From positions 1 to 6,980 of the forward strand of contig JAUYEQ010000062.1 of the NCBI GenBank assembly GCA_030691295.1: DNA of 6,980 bases. Reading direction: 5' to 3'. The DNA comes from Bacteroidota bacterium. Lineage in GTDB: Bacteria; Bacteroidota; Bacteroidia; Bacteroidales; Prolixibacteraceae. The notes under the pieces are model-generated. The model worked only from the letters and a program-made list of their open reading frames with translations. It was not told the origin of the DNA and did not search any database. Of the stretch, positions 1-5,432 are shown in pieces. A program made the position numbers and the translations under genes. The first letter of the stretch is position 1; each line of letters begins with the position of its first letter.

Positions 1-151
1 AAAACTCATCCAAAGTCATCGGTTGGAAGTCTTTATCATTACTTCTAATCTTTTCCTTTTTAAGCATCTTTTCAAAACGATCAACAATATCCTCACTTTG
101 AATATTGAGAAATTCTTTCACAAAGGTCAATTTTCGAGTCTGTAAATCCAT
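1..151 (-). CDS. N-terminal part of a small antitoxin-like protein (3' end outside window)
   Basis: Fifty codons are visible from an ATG at 149-151, running off the left edge. The protein starts MDLQTRKLTFVKEFL and continues with a charged helix (SEDIVDRFEKMLKKEK) and then a QPMTLDEF segment. This layout resembles the small Bacteroidota proteins (about 70-80 residues) annotated as antitoxins or addiction-module components, often followed by a RelE/ParE-type toxin gene. That partner would lie beyond position 1 and cannot be seen. The start is favoured because it follows an A-rich leader (ACGAAAAAAAGAAA) with a possible -7 box just upstream. It is separated from the aldo/keto reductase gene by 50 nt and probably has its own promoter. 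The reading frame is fairly certain; the antitoxin role is family resemblance only. Confidence 0.6.
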   Translation of the reverse strand, partial: MDLQTRKLTFVKEFLNIQSEDIVDRFEKMLKKEKIRSNDKDFQPMTLDEF

Positions 152-164
152 TTTCTTTTTTTCG

Positions 165-172
165 TAAAGTTA
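165..172 (-). promoter_or_regulatory. Possible Bacteroidota -7 box for the antitoxin-like gene
   Basis: On the minus strand this reads TAACTTTA, matching TAnnTTTG at all but the last base, 13 nt before the ATG at 151. No good TTTG -33 element lies at the usual 19-21 nt spacing, so the call is weak. Confidence 0.25.
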
Positions 173-201
173 CAAATTCTCAATAAAAGAAGTATTAAAC
201 T

Positions 202-1350
202 TTACACTTTCTCCTTCGCCCGGTACAATCCCTCGTGTGCTTCTTTTATCAAATCAATCAGCGGAATGTCTGCCGGACATCGGCTTAAATCAACCTTTTT
301 CAGATTCTCTTCAGTCGGGAAATTGCCCGGAAACCAGTGGTCTTTTTCCTGAAACATATTGTAGCGGTAAAGCCCGAAGTCTTTCATGTCGTAGCATTTC
401 CAGAGTGTACGGAACCGCAGAATCTCAGGAATATTCAATCCTGAAGGGTCGTTTTCCATGCAATAAGGATCGAATCGGGAATATGGATCGAGTAGTTTTT
501 GGTTGTCCATCAGTTGTTTTATTTTGGCATCTTCAGGAGAAAATGGGGCCGGTGCCGGGAAAATACCATTGATGTGATCGAACTGCGCGGTTATCGGCAA
601 TCCAAAAGTCAATGTGTGAATAGCAGAATGACTCAGGCAAAAACGGGCGTTAAACTGAATGGGGTGCAGTGGTGCGGTTAATTTGGCAAGCTTTTGCGAA
701 GGCCGAAAGAGTTGTCCGCCTTTGTCGTTGGGCGAAATAATGAATACGCCCATGTCCTTGGTTTCAGCCAGATCGATGGCTGCATTGTTTCGCTGGAAAA
801 AGTAGTAGTAGTGCAGGTTTACAAAGTCGAACAAATCGGTTTCGATAGCCTTAACAATTACATCAAGCGACGCATGGGTGCTGAAACCAATGTGTCCGAT
901 AATTCCTTCTTCTTTCATTTTCAGCAACTCCTCAACCGGGCCACCTTTGGCACAAGCAAGTTCCATCAGTTCAAAAGTGTTGATTCCGTGCCAGGCATAA
1001 AAATCGAGATATTCAGTTTTCAGCGCTTTCAGCTGTTTTTCGACCAGTTTTCGGGTTTCTTCGGCAGTTTTCGGATTCCCTTTGGTCATTAAAAAGTACG
1101 AATCGCGCTTGATTTTGAGTTCATCATTTAGTACGCGACCGTATGCATGTTCGCTTTTTCCATATCCGTAGGCCGTTTCGATTAAGTTAATGCCTTGTGC
1201 CAGCGCTTTTTCAACGGTGTCGCGGCATTGATCGAGGGTATCTTGCGGGATAAGTTCGCGGGGCTCTTGTCCGGTATGTTTAAAGCGCATACCGCCCAAA
1301 GTAATCACACTCACCATTTTATTGGTTTTGCCAAAACGGCGGTACTCCAT
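202..1350 (-). CDS. Aldo/keto reductase with degenerate C-terminal ferredoxin-like domain
   Basis: Probable cytosolic NAD(P)H-dependent oxidoreductase of the aldo/keto reductase group with an added ferredoxin-like tail (COG1453 type); the substrate is unknown. From the chosen ATG at 1350 the protein has 382 residues. The N-terminus MEYRRFGKTNKMVSVITLGG is the usual first strand of this group. The catalytic tetrad is recognisable: Glu in ETAYGYG (in place of the usual Asp), the second Tyr of that motif, Lys in FLMTKGNPK and His in FYAWHGIN. The stretch FCLSHSAIHTLTFG closes the barrel. The tail keeps the fold's landmarks (GLNIPEILRFR, YDMKDFGLYRYNMF, HWFPGN, RCPADIP), but only three cysteines remain where related proteins carry two CxxCxxCxxxCP motifs. 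The frame stays open to a TTG at 1422, with another ATG at 1386. The TTG overlaps a promoter-like box, so 1350 or 1386 is more likely. It appears to be a single-gene unit. Confidence 0.85.
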   Translation of the reverse strand: MEYRRFGKTNKMVSVITLGGMRFKHTGQEPRELIPQDTLDQCRDTVEKALAQGINLIETAYGYGKSEHAYGRVLNDELKIKRDSYFLMTKGNPKTAEETRKLVEKQLKALKTEYLDFYAWHGINTFELMELACAKGGPVEELLKMKEEGIIGHIGFSTHASLDVIVKAIETDLFDFVNLHYYYFFQRNNAAIDLAETKDMGVFIISPNDKGGQLFRPSQKLAKLTAPLHPIQFNARFCLSHSAIHTLTFGLPITAQFDHINGIFPAPAPFSPEDAKIKQLMDNQKLLDPYSRFDPYCMENDPSGLNIPEILRFRTLWKCYDMKDFGLYRYNMFQEKDHWFPGNFPTEENLKKVDLSRCPADIPLIDLIKEAHEGLYRAKEKV

Positions 1351-1411
1351 TTTGGGCTTGTAAATCGAAAAATTCTTAAAATCCATATCCGGTATCTGAT
1401 AAAAGTCTGCG

Positions 1412-1443
1412 AAAATATACAAACTAAACAGAAAACCGCCAGA
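1412..1443 (-). promoter_or_regulatory. Candidate Bacteroidota promoter for the aldo/keto reductase gene
   Basis: The minus strand has TATATTTT at 1412-1419 (7 of 8 to TAnnTTTG) and TCTG at 1440-1443 (3 of 4 to TTTG), with 20 nt between, which fits the known Bacteroidota spacing. Transcription would start near 1405, downstream of the TTG at 1422, supporting an ATG at 1386 or 1350 as the true start. Confidence 0.35.
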
Positions 1444-1480
1444 TAGGTTTATTGTTTATTGGGATTTTAAATCAGGAAAA

Positions 1481-1506
1481 TAACTGAAAATTTAGTATTC
1501 AATTAA
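1481..1506. repeat. Left copy of imperfect direct repeat flanking the ATPase cassette
   Basis: From 1484 this reads CTGAAAAT, then TTAGTATT, a C, then AATTAA. The copy at 3741-3766 has the same three blocks in the same order and orientation. Between 1484-1506 and 3744-3766 there are 22 identical bases, with one extra base in each copy. The preceding TA is also shared. The copies bracket the AT-rich ATPase/nuclease region and lie close to where base composition changes. It may be an attachment-type or recombination duplication; no recombinase is present. Confidence 0.5.
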
Positions 1507-1646
1507 ATCTTTTTGTTGGCAGTTGATGAGAATTCAATCGCTGCAACCAGGACTTGATGTTGAGGTGTGCAGACCATACAAAGTCCTGTAAATTGTCTAC
1601 TGGCATTTTTATCAGAAAAAATGCTACTTCCATTGTCATGTCTCAT
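1503..1646 (-). CDS. Small hypothetical protein (47 codons), third ORF of the cassette
   Basis: An ATG at 1644-1646 opens a 47-codon frame ending in TAA at 1503-1505, and the stop falls inside the left direct repeat. It begins 47 nt after the stop of the nuclease-like gene on the same strand. The protein starts MRHDNGSSIFSDKN and includes FTGLCMVCTPQHQVLVAAIE, with a CxxC pair and a balanced composition that looks protein-like for so AT-rich a region. There is no signal peptide or membrane helix. The leader (ACTAAAAACTT) is only a weak ribosome site. I do not recognise a family. A 46-codon frame from an ATG at 1639 overlaps it in another register and looks less like protein. It may be a small third component or chance. 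Confidence 0.3.
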   Translation of the reverse strand: MRHDNGSSIFSDKNASRQFTGLCMVCTPQHQVLVAAIEFSSTANKKI

Positions 1647-1693
1647 AAGTTTTTAGTTTGCTGCTGAAACCATAACAGCTTTTATTGCTGACT

Positions 1694-2298
1694 TCAAATA
1701 ATAATGCTGTCCTGTCTAATAAACTCTAAACCAATTTTTTCTTTTAAGATTTTCTTCTGCACAGTTTCATTCTGGTGAGAACCTGAAAATGATGGATTGC
1801 ATAAAATTGGTTTTTTTATTTGGTTTGCAAAATTCGGATGATGCTCTCTGAAGCTCAATATAGTTTCCTCAAATTTTTCTCTTGCGTCTTTAAGCCAACC
1901 TCTACCACCAGACCGATTCTTTATTTCAATAAAAACAATAGAATCGTTATACTGAAGAAAACCTTCACATCGTTTTATTGGATCGTCACCTGTGTTATCT
2001 GACGAAAACTGAGCAGGAACTCTTTCTTCATCCCTAAATTATAAGAGCCAGTTCTGAATATAGGAACACACCAATCTACTGCTTTGAATGATACTTCTGT
2101 TTTGGAATTGTTAACTACAATAAAATCGGTTGTTGAGTCAGGATTTGCTGCACCTATTTTTGCCGGTAAGTTATTACCTCCATTTACATCGCTAATACCA
2201 AAAGTATTATTCGGTATAGCTTGTAAACATTGAATTGGTTCGGTTTGGCAATTACCTTGAAGATTATTGCACGGCATTACATAAAAATCTACTGGCAT
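1694..2298 (-). pseudogene. Frameshifted PD-(D/E)XK-like nuclease, partner of the ATPase
   Basis: Two frames make one protein of about 201 residues. The first runs from an ATG at 2298 to a stop at 1975, with real-looking sequence to about residue 88 (CQTEPIQCLQAIPNNTFGI, then FIVVNNSKTEVSFKAVDWCV). The second is open from 2038 to a TGA at 1694-1696 and reads RDEERVPAQFSSDNTGDDP, KRCEGFLQYNDSIVFIEIK and GWLKDAREKFEETI. Glu of RCEG, 13 residues before the Glu of FIEIK, plus the Lys, gives an E-x12-E-x-K pattern like the PD-(D/E)XK nuclease core; the first acid is usually Asp. One missing base in or near the TTT or GGG run at 2032-2038 would explain the break. A downstream ATG at 2277 is an alternative start. 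The start overlaps the ATPase stop by 10 nt (ATGCCAGTAG), implying translational coupling and a shared role. Nuclease function is inferred from the motif; as sequenced the protein would be truncated. Confidence 0.65.
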
Positions 2299-3521
2299 AA
2301 ATCTTCAAGGTCTAATAGTTTAGAAAATTCGTCATTTGCATCAGCCAATTCATTATTAAGTTCATTTTCATCAGAAGGCAATCCTTTATACTTTTTTAAC
2401 TTCGCAATTATTCCATTAATTTCATTTAATTGATAAACTACAAGGTCGTTTCCATCAACTGTAGATGCCAAAGGTACGATTTCACTTAGTTTAGATTTTA
2501 AGGTATCGGTATTAACTTTTTGTTTTAACCTATTTGCTTCTACACATAAGGTTAAATAAACCAACAAATATGGACTATGTGTTGTCATAATCAATCTATT
2601 TTCCCCTATCATGTTGTTAAATCCCAAAAGGCTATATAATACTTGCTTCTGCGATGTCGGAAATAAATTTTGTTCTGGCTCTTCAACAATATTTATAAAG
2701 TATTTACATACAAACTTCTCATTGATTTTCTTTTCCCTTGCTCTCAATGTCTTTTCATCGAGTCCCAAGGAGTTCAACTCTTTCAATTCGTTTTTTCTGC
2801 GTACAGTTTGGTCTGTGCTCAATAATTCCATTAGCACTTTTTCGCTTTGCTTAACAAAATCATTAAGGTACTTTGTAATCCAGTACAACGGGACAAAGGA
2901 ATGAAAACCACTTGAAGCATGGGAAAGTTTCAGCCGTTTACCATTGAATTCCAAATAGTTTTCATCGTCTTTGGGGTCATAAACTATTTTGGTATTATTT
3001 ATTGGTAGTTCAACTGCTTTACCTTTGTTCGCCAATTGTGCATTTCGGAATTCAACAGAATAATTCTTCAGACTTCCCACTATTAGGTCAGATACCTTGT
3101 TAATATTTTCAATTGAACTCAAAAAATTCCGTTCAGCAGGTACATACATGATTTTAGGTAACTTAACGGACTTTCCATTCAAGTTTGTAACCTCAATTAT
3201 CTTCTTATTTGAATTGCTTACTAATTTTAAACGAAAAGTAGTTCCTTCATATTCGATTTCGGTATTGGATTGCAGATAATTTTCAAGACGGTGAAATTCA
3301 ATTAATTCAACAAAATCTTGATAAGAAACAGGAGCTTTCATATCGCCTCGAATCAACGCTTTTTCCAACCACATAAATGTTGAAATCAACTTTGCCACAG
3401 TACTTTTCCCCGATCCTTGATTACCAATAAAAACTGTAACTTTTTTAATATCAATCCAGCCATCATATTCTTGACAGCCTTCTTTGATGGGTCCGAAATT
3501 TTTTATTCTTATTTTACTCAT
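2289..3521 (-). CDS. AAA/ABC-type ATPase (OLD-like, SMC-type head) of a putative defence cassette
   Basis: A 410-residue cytosolic P-loop ATPase. The N-terminus MSKIRIKNFGPIKEG is the first strand of the SMC/OLD-like ATPase head. Walker A is GNQGSGKST (33-41). VPAERNFLSSI (127-137) is a conserved segment seen in AAA_15/AAA_21 proteins. The signature-like segment is LSHASSGFHSFVPLY (199-213). Walker B is INIVEEPEQNLFP (276-288) with catalytic Glu at 280-281, followed by an H-loop TTHSPYLL with His315. All active-site motifs are intact. No TOPRIM nuclease domain follows, unlike full OLD proteins, so cleavage activity would need to come from the overlapping downstream gene. Residues 225-270 are charged and helical, consistent with a short insertion. 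ATPases of this kind paired with a small nuclease are typical of anti-phage or abortive-infection systems. That role is inferred, and I cannot assign a named system. The start follows a TTAGGAT leader and an exact TAnnTTTG box. Confidence 0.85.
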   Translation of the reverse strand: MSKIRIKNFGPIKEGCQEYDGWIDIKKVTVFIGNQGSGKSTVAKLISTFMWLEKALIRGDMKAPVSYQDFVELIEFHRLENYLQSNTEIEYEGTTFRLKLVSNSNKKIIEVTNLNGKSVKLPKIMYVPAERNFLSSIENINKVSDLIVGSLKNYSVEFRNAQLANKGKAVELPINNTKIVYDPKDDENYLEFNGKRLKLSHASSGFHSFVPLYWITKYLNDFVKQSEKVLMELLSTDQTVRRKNELKELNSLGLDEKTLRAREKKINEKFVCKYFINIVEEPEQNLFPTSQKQVLYSLLGFNNMIGENRLIMTTHSPYLLVYLTLCVEANRLKQKVNTDTLKSKLSEIVPLASTVDGNDLVVYQLNEINGIIAKLKKYKGLPSDENELNNELADANDEFSKLLDLEDLCQ

Positions 3522-3542
3522 ATCCTAAGTTTTCTTATTTCG

Positions 3543-3550
3543 CAAAAATA
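3543..3550 (-). promoter_or_regulatory. Candidate -7 promoter box for the ATPase-nuclease operon
   Basis: The minus strand reads TATTTTTG, an exact match to the Bacteroidota TAnnTTTG box, 21 nt before the ATPase ATG at 3521. The nearest -33-like element is only TCTG at 3573-3576, 22 nt upstream, so the promoter is plausible but its -33 half is poor. The leader would be very short. Confidence 0.4.
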
Positions 3551-3657
3551 ATCCATTTCTTTATATACCTATCAGATTAAATAAAACTCTTTTCATTGTC
3601 ATTGTGTCGTTGTTTTTATTCTTTGGCTTGCTTGTAAAACAATACACCCACTAACTT

Positions 3658-3680
3658 GAAGATATATACGTATTGTCTTC
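3658..3680. repeat. Imperfect dyad upstream of the ATPase gene
   Basis: GAAGA at 3658-3662 pairs with TCTTC at 3676-3680 around an 8-nt palindrome ATACGTAT (3666-3673), off-centre by half a base. It lies about 110 nt upstream of the ATPase -7 box. It could be an operator for a dimeric regulator or chance in AT-rich DNA. Confidence 0.25.
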
Positions 3681-3710
3681 ATGTGGTTACATTTGTTAAT
3701 ATATTGACTA

Positions 3711-3725
3711 TACGCAATATGCGTA
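3711..3725. repeat. Short perfect inverted repeat TACGCA-3-TGCGTA
   Basis: Six-base arms TACGCA and TGCGTA are separated by ATA, immediately inside the right direct repeat. A regulator or recombinase site is possible; six-base arms are too short to be sure. Confidence 0.25.
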
Positions 3726-3740
3726 AATTGTATATCATTC

Positions 3741-3766
3741 TATCTGAAAATATTAGTATTAATTAA
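3741..3766. repeat. Right copy of imperfect direct repeat flanking the ATPase cassette
   Basis: From 3744 it reads CTGAAAAT, an extra A, TTAGTATT, then AATTAA, matching the blocks at 1484-1506 in the same orientation with two single-base indels. It sits 220 nt upstream of the ATPase start. Together with the left copy it encloses about 2.2 kb holding only the ATPase, the nuclease-like gene and the 47-codon ORF. Confidence 0.5.
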
Positions 3767-3981
3767 TTGAATATCTGTGCGCTCTTATTGAACTCTCCCC
3801 GATAAATCCGGATTCATTTCAGGTAAATTCTGTTGATTGAATAAAACATAACCGATCAGCCTTGCACGCATAATGTAATTGTTCAGAAATCCAACTTATC
3901 CACTTTGAGTAAACTGTCAGGAGGCTGTAAAAACCTGTTTTGTACTTTGGAAAATTGCAAACGGTGAAACATCTCCGGCAA

Positions 3982-4689
3982 TTACCAGCCCATAAAGCGA
4001 ATCCCAATTCCTGAAATAAAAATTACAGATCCGGCAACAATATGCATGTATTTTTCGACCTGCTTGAACCGGATGAGCGATATGCCTGTGTAACCCACAA
4101 AAACGGTCAGCAGCATGGTGGCAACAGTTGCAATTCCAAAAAGGGCGGAAACTGCAAATACCCCAAACCAATTGTGTTCCGATGCGGGGAAAATCAACAA
4201 AGGAATCAACACTTCACAAGGGCCAAAAACAAAAATCAGGAACAAGATCCAAGGCGTGAGTTTGGAGGTATCTTCCTTCACTTCCTCGTCTTCGGTCGTT
4301 GGTAAATGGCGGTATCTTCGAATCGATTTTGGAAGCAGGAACTTTGGTAAATGCAGATGATGCCCCTTTTTCAGGTACTGAAATATTCCGTAAACGGTGT
4401 AAAAGAATCCAAAAACAATGAGCATCCAGGCCACTATATTTCCCCGGGGTGCTTCAATCAATTCAAGTTTGCTCAGACTGATTCCAAGGGCAACTCCGGC
4501 AATACCAAGTATTACCGAGCCAGCAATGTGCCCAATCCCGGAGATACCCGTTATCCACATTGTTTTGGAGAGCGACCATTTGCGCGCCCTGCTCAAAACA
4601 ATAAACGGCAAATAGTGGTCGGGACCCAGAAGGGTGTGAATAAAACCCAGCGACAAGGCCGTAACCAGGAGTAAATGTAATTCGTTCAT
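3982..4689 (-). CDS. NicO/UreH-like membrane protein, probable nickel transporter of the lar operon
   Basis: An inner-membrane protein of 235 residues with about six hydrophobic helices (roughly 5-33, 47-71, 86-105, 145-170, 176-203, 215-232). Helix 1 contains HTLLGPDHYLPF: His18 then Asp24-His25, an H-x5-D-H motif close to the H-x4-D-H metal signature of NiCoT/UreH nickel permeases. Helix 2 has GHIAGS (His54) and helix 4 has FGPCEVLIPL (157-163 region), both typical of the NicO/UreH/TauE-like superfamily. The cytoplasmic loop at 108-143 is histidine-bearing (GHHLHLPK) and acidic (TTEDEEVKED). It starts 4 nt after the larB stop, so it is the fourth gene of the operon. Since LarC inserts nickel, uptake of Ni2+ for cofactor synthesis is the most economical role. 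Sulfite/organosulfur export (TauE-like) is the alternative label. Confidence 0.75.
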   Translation of the reverse strand: MNELHLLLVTALSLGFIHTLLGPDHYLPFIVLSRARKWSLSKTMWITGISGIGHIAGSVILGIAGVALGISLSKLELIEAPRGNIVAWMLIVFGFFYTVYGIFQYLKKGHHLHLPKFLLPKSIRRYRHLPTTEDEEVKEDTSKLTPWILFLIFVFGPCEVLIPLLIFPASEHNWFGVFAVSALFGIATVATMLLTVFVGYTGISLIRFKQVEKYMHIVAGSVIFISGIGIRFMGW

Positions 4690-4693
4690 AGTT

Positions 4694-5431
4694 TTAAAGC
4701 TTATTGATAAGGGATGCCTGACAGGCTGCCCCGAATCCGTTGTCGATATTAACTACTGAAATTCCGCTGGCACAACTGTTCAGCATCGAAAGCAATGCCG
4801 ATAAACCCTGAAAATTAGATCCGTATCCAATGCTTGTCGGAACGCCGATTACAGGTTTATCCACCAGTCCGCCAACCACACTGCCCAAAGCGCCTTCCAT
4901 TCCTGCCACCACAATAATTACGCGTGCACCCCGGATAATGTCCAGCTTATGAAAAAGCCTGTGAATTCCGGCAACGCCCACATCGTAAATGGTTTTTACT
5001 TCGTTCCCAAGAAAACGGGCGGTTTCGGCAGCCTCTTCGGCCACCGGCATGTCCGATGTTCCTGCTGCAACAATGGCAATATATCCTTTGGTGTTTTTAA
5101 CTACCTGATGCTTGTAACTGATCGTTCTTGCCAGTTCGTTGTATTCTGCATTCGGGATTACTTCTTTTACTGCCGCATACATTTCAGGAGTTGCGCGGGT
5201 TGCCAGTATGTCAATACCTTTTTGGTACATCCGTTCGGCAATTTGCTTTACCTGTTCGGTGGTTTTTCCGGCAGAATAAATCATTTCCGGCAGGCCGGTG
5301 CGGTGCAAGCGGTCGGTATCGATGGTCGCAAAACCCAATTCTTCAACTCCATGGTTCGACACCATTTGCAATGCCTCGGGCAAGTCCAGCTCGCCATTTT
5401 TGTATTTTTCGAAAATGTCGGTAAGTGTCAT
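4694..5431 (-). CDS. larB: LarB, nickel-pincer cofactor biosynthesis carboxylase/hydrolase
   Basis: LarB acts on nicotinic acid adenine dinucleotide, carboxylating the pyridinium ring at C5 and cleaving the phosphoanhydride to release AMP and pyridinium-3,5-biscarboxylic acid mononucleotide. The 245-residue length is normal. Residues 1-110 form the N-terminal LarB-specific region. Residues 115-245 form a PurE (AIR carboxylase)-like domain with VAAGTSDMPVAEEA (121-134), DVGVAGIHRLF (150-160), VVAGMEGALGSVVGGL (174-189), GVPTSIGYG (196-204) and NIDNGFGAA (228-236). Glu179 in the AGMEGAL motif and Cys220 in NSCASG line up with residues reported as catalytic in Lactobacillus LarB (numbered Glu180 and Cys221 as I recall). 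The start ATG lies 1 nt after the larC stop, so the two are surely co-transcribed. All expected motifs are intact. It is cytosolic. Confidence 0.95.
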   Translation of the reverse strand: MTLTDIFEKYKNGELDLPEALQMVSNHGVEELGFATIDTDRLHRTGLPEMIYSAGKTTEQVKQIAERMYQKGIDILATRATPEMYAAVKEVIPNAEYNELARTISYKHQVVKNTKGYIAIVAAGTSDMPVAEEAAETARFLGNEVKTIYDVGVAGIHRLFHKLDIIRGARVIIVVAGMEGALGSVVGGLVDKPVIGVPTSIGYGSNFQGLSALLSMLNSCASGISVVNIDNGFGAACQASLINKL

Positions 5432-5432
5432 A

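Larger units (their letters stand above)
3522..3981. other. 460-nt AT-rich intergenic region with promoter box, dyads and repeat
   Basis: No convincing gene on either strand. The only long frames here lie opposite or beside the NicO-like gene's 3' end and look like chance. The region holds the ATPase -7 box, two short dyads (3658-3680, 3711-3725), the right copy of the direct repeat (3741-3766) and a 10-nt palindrome AATCCGGATT (3805-3814). From about 3780 rightward the base composition becomes more like the lar operon. I see no strong terminator for the lar operon. Confidence 0.6.

Noticed and set aside
1596..2298. Eleven-base exact match TCTACTGGCAT at 1596-1606 and 2288-2298, the latter spanning the ATPase stop and nuclease-like start.
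   Set aside because: An 11-base match is expected by chance in a few kb of AT-rich DNA, and its flanks do not align.
3930..3981. Possible terminator hairpin after the NicO-like gene (TTGCCGG ... CCGTTTGCAA followed by TTTT on the minus strand).
   Set aside because: The stem is only seven pairs with a three-base bulge and a ten-base loop, and the T run is short, so it is not a convincing intrinsic terminator.
3522..3981. The long non-coding region upstream of the ATPase considered as a retron-type or other structured RNA.
   Set aside because: No reverse transcriptase gene is present, and I find no long stem or repeat pair of the kind such RNAs need.
3819..4171. Open frames overlapping the 3' end of the NicO-like gene in other registers, one of 62 codons and one of 84.
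   Set aside because: Their residue content is what out-of-frame reading of a membrane-protein gene gives, and they have no recognisable motif or start signal. The NicO-like frame explains the coding signal.
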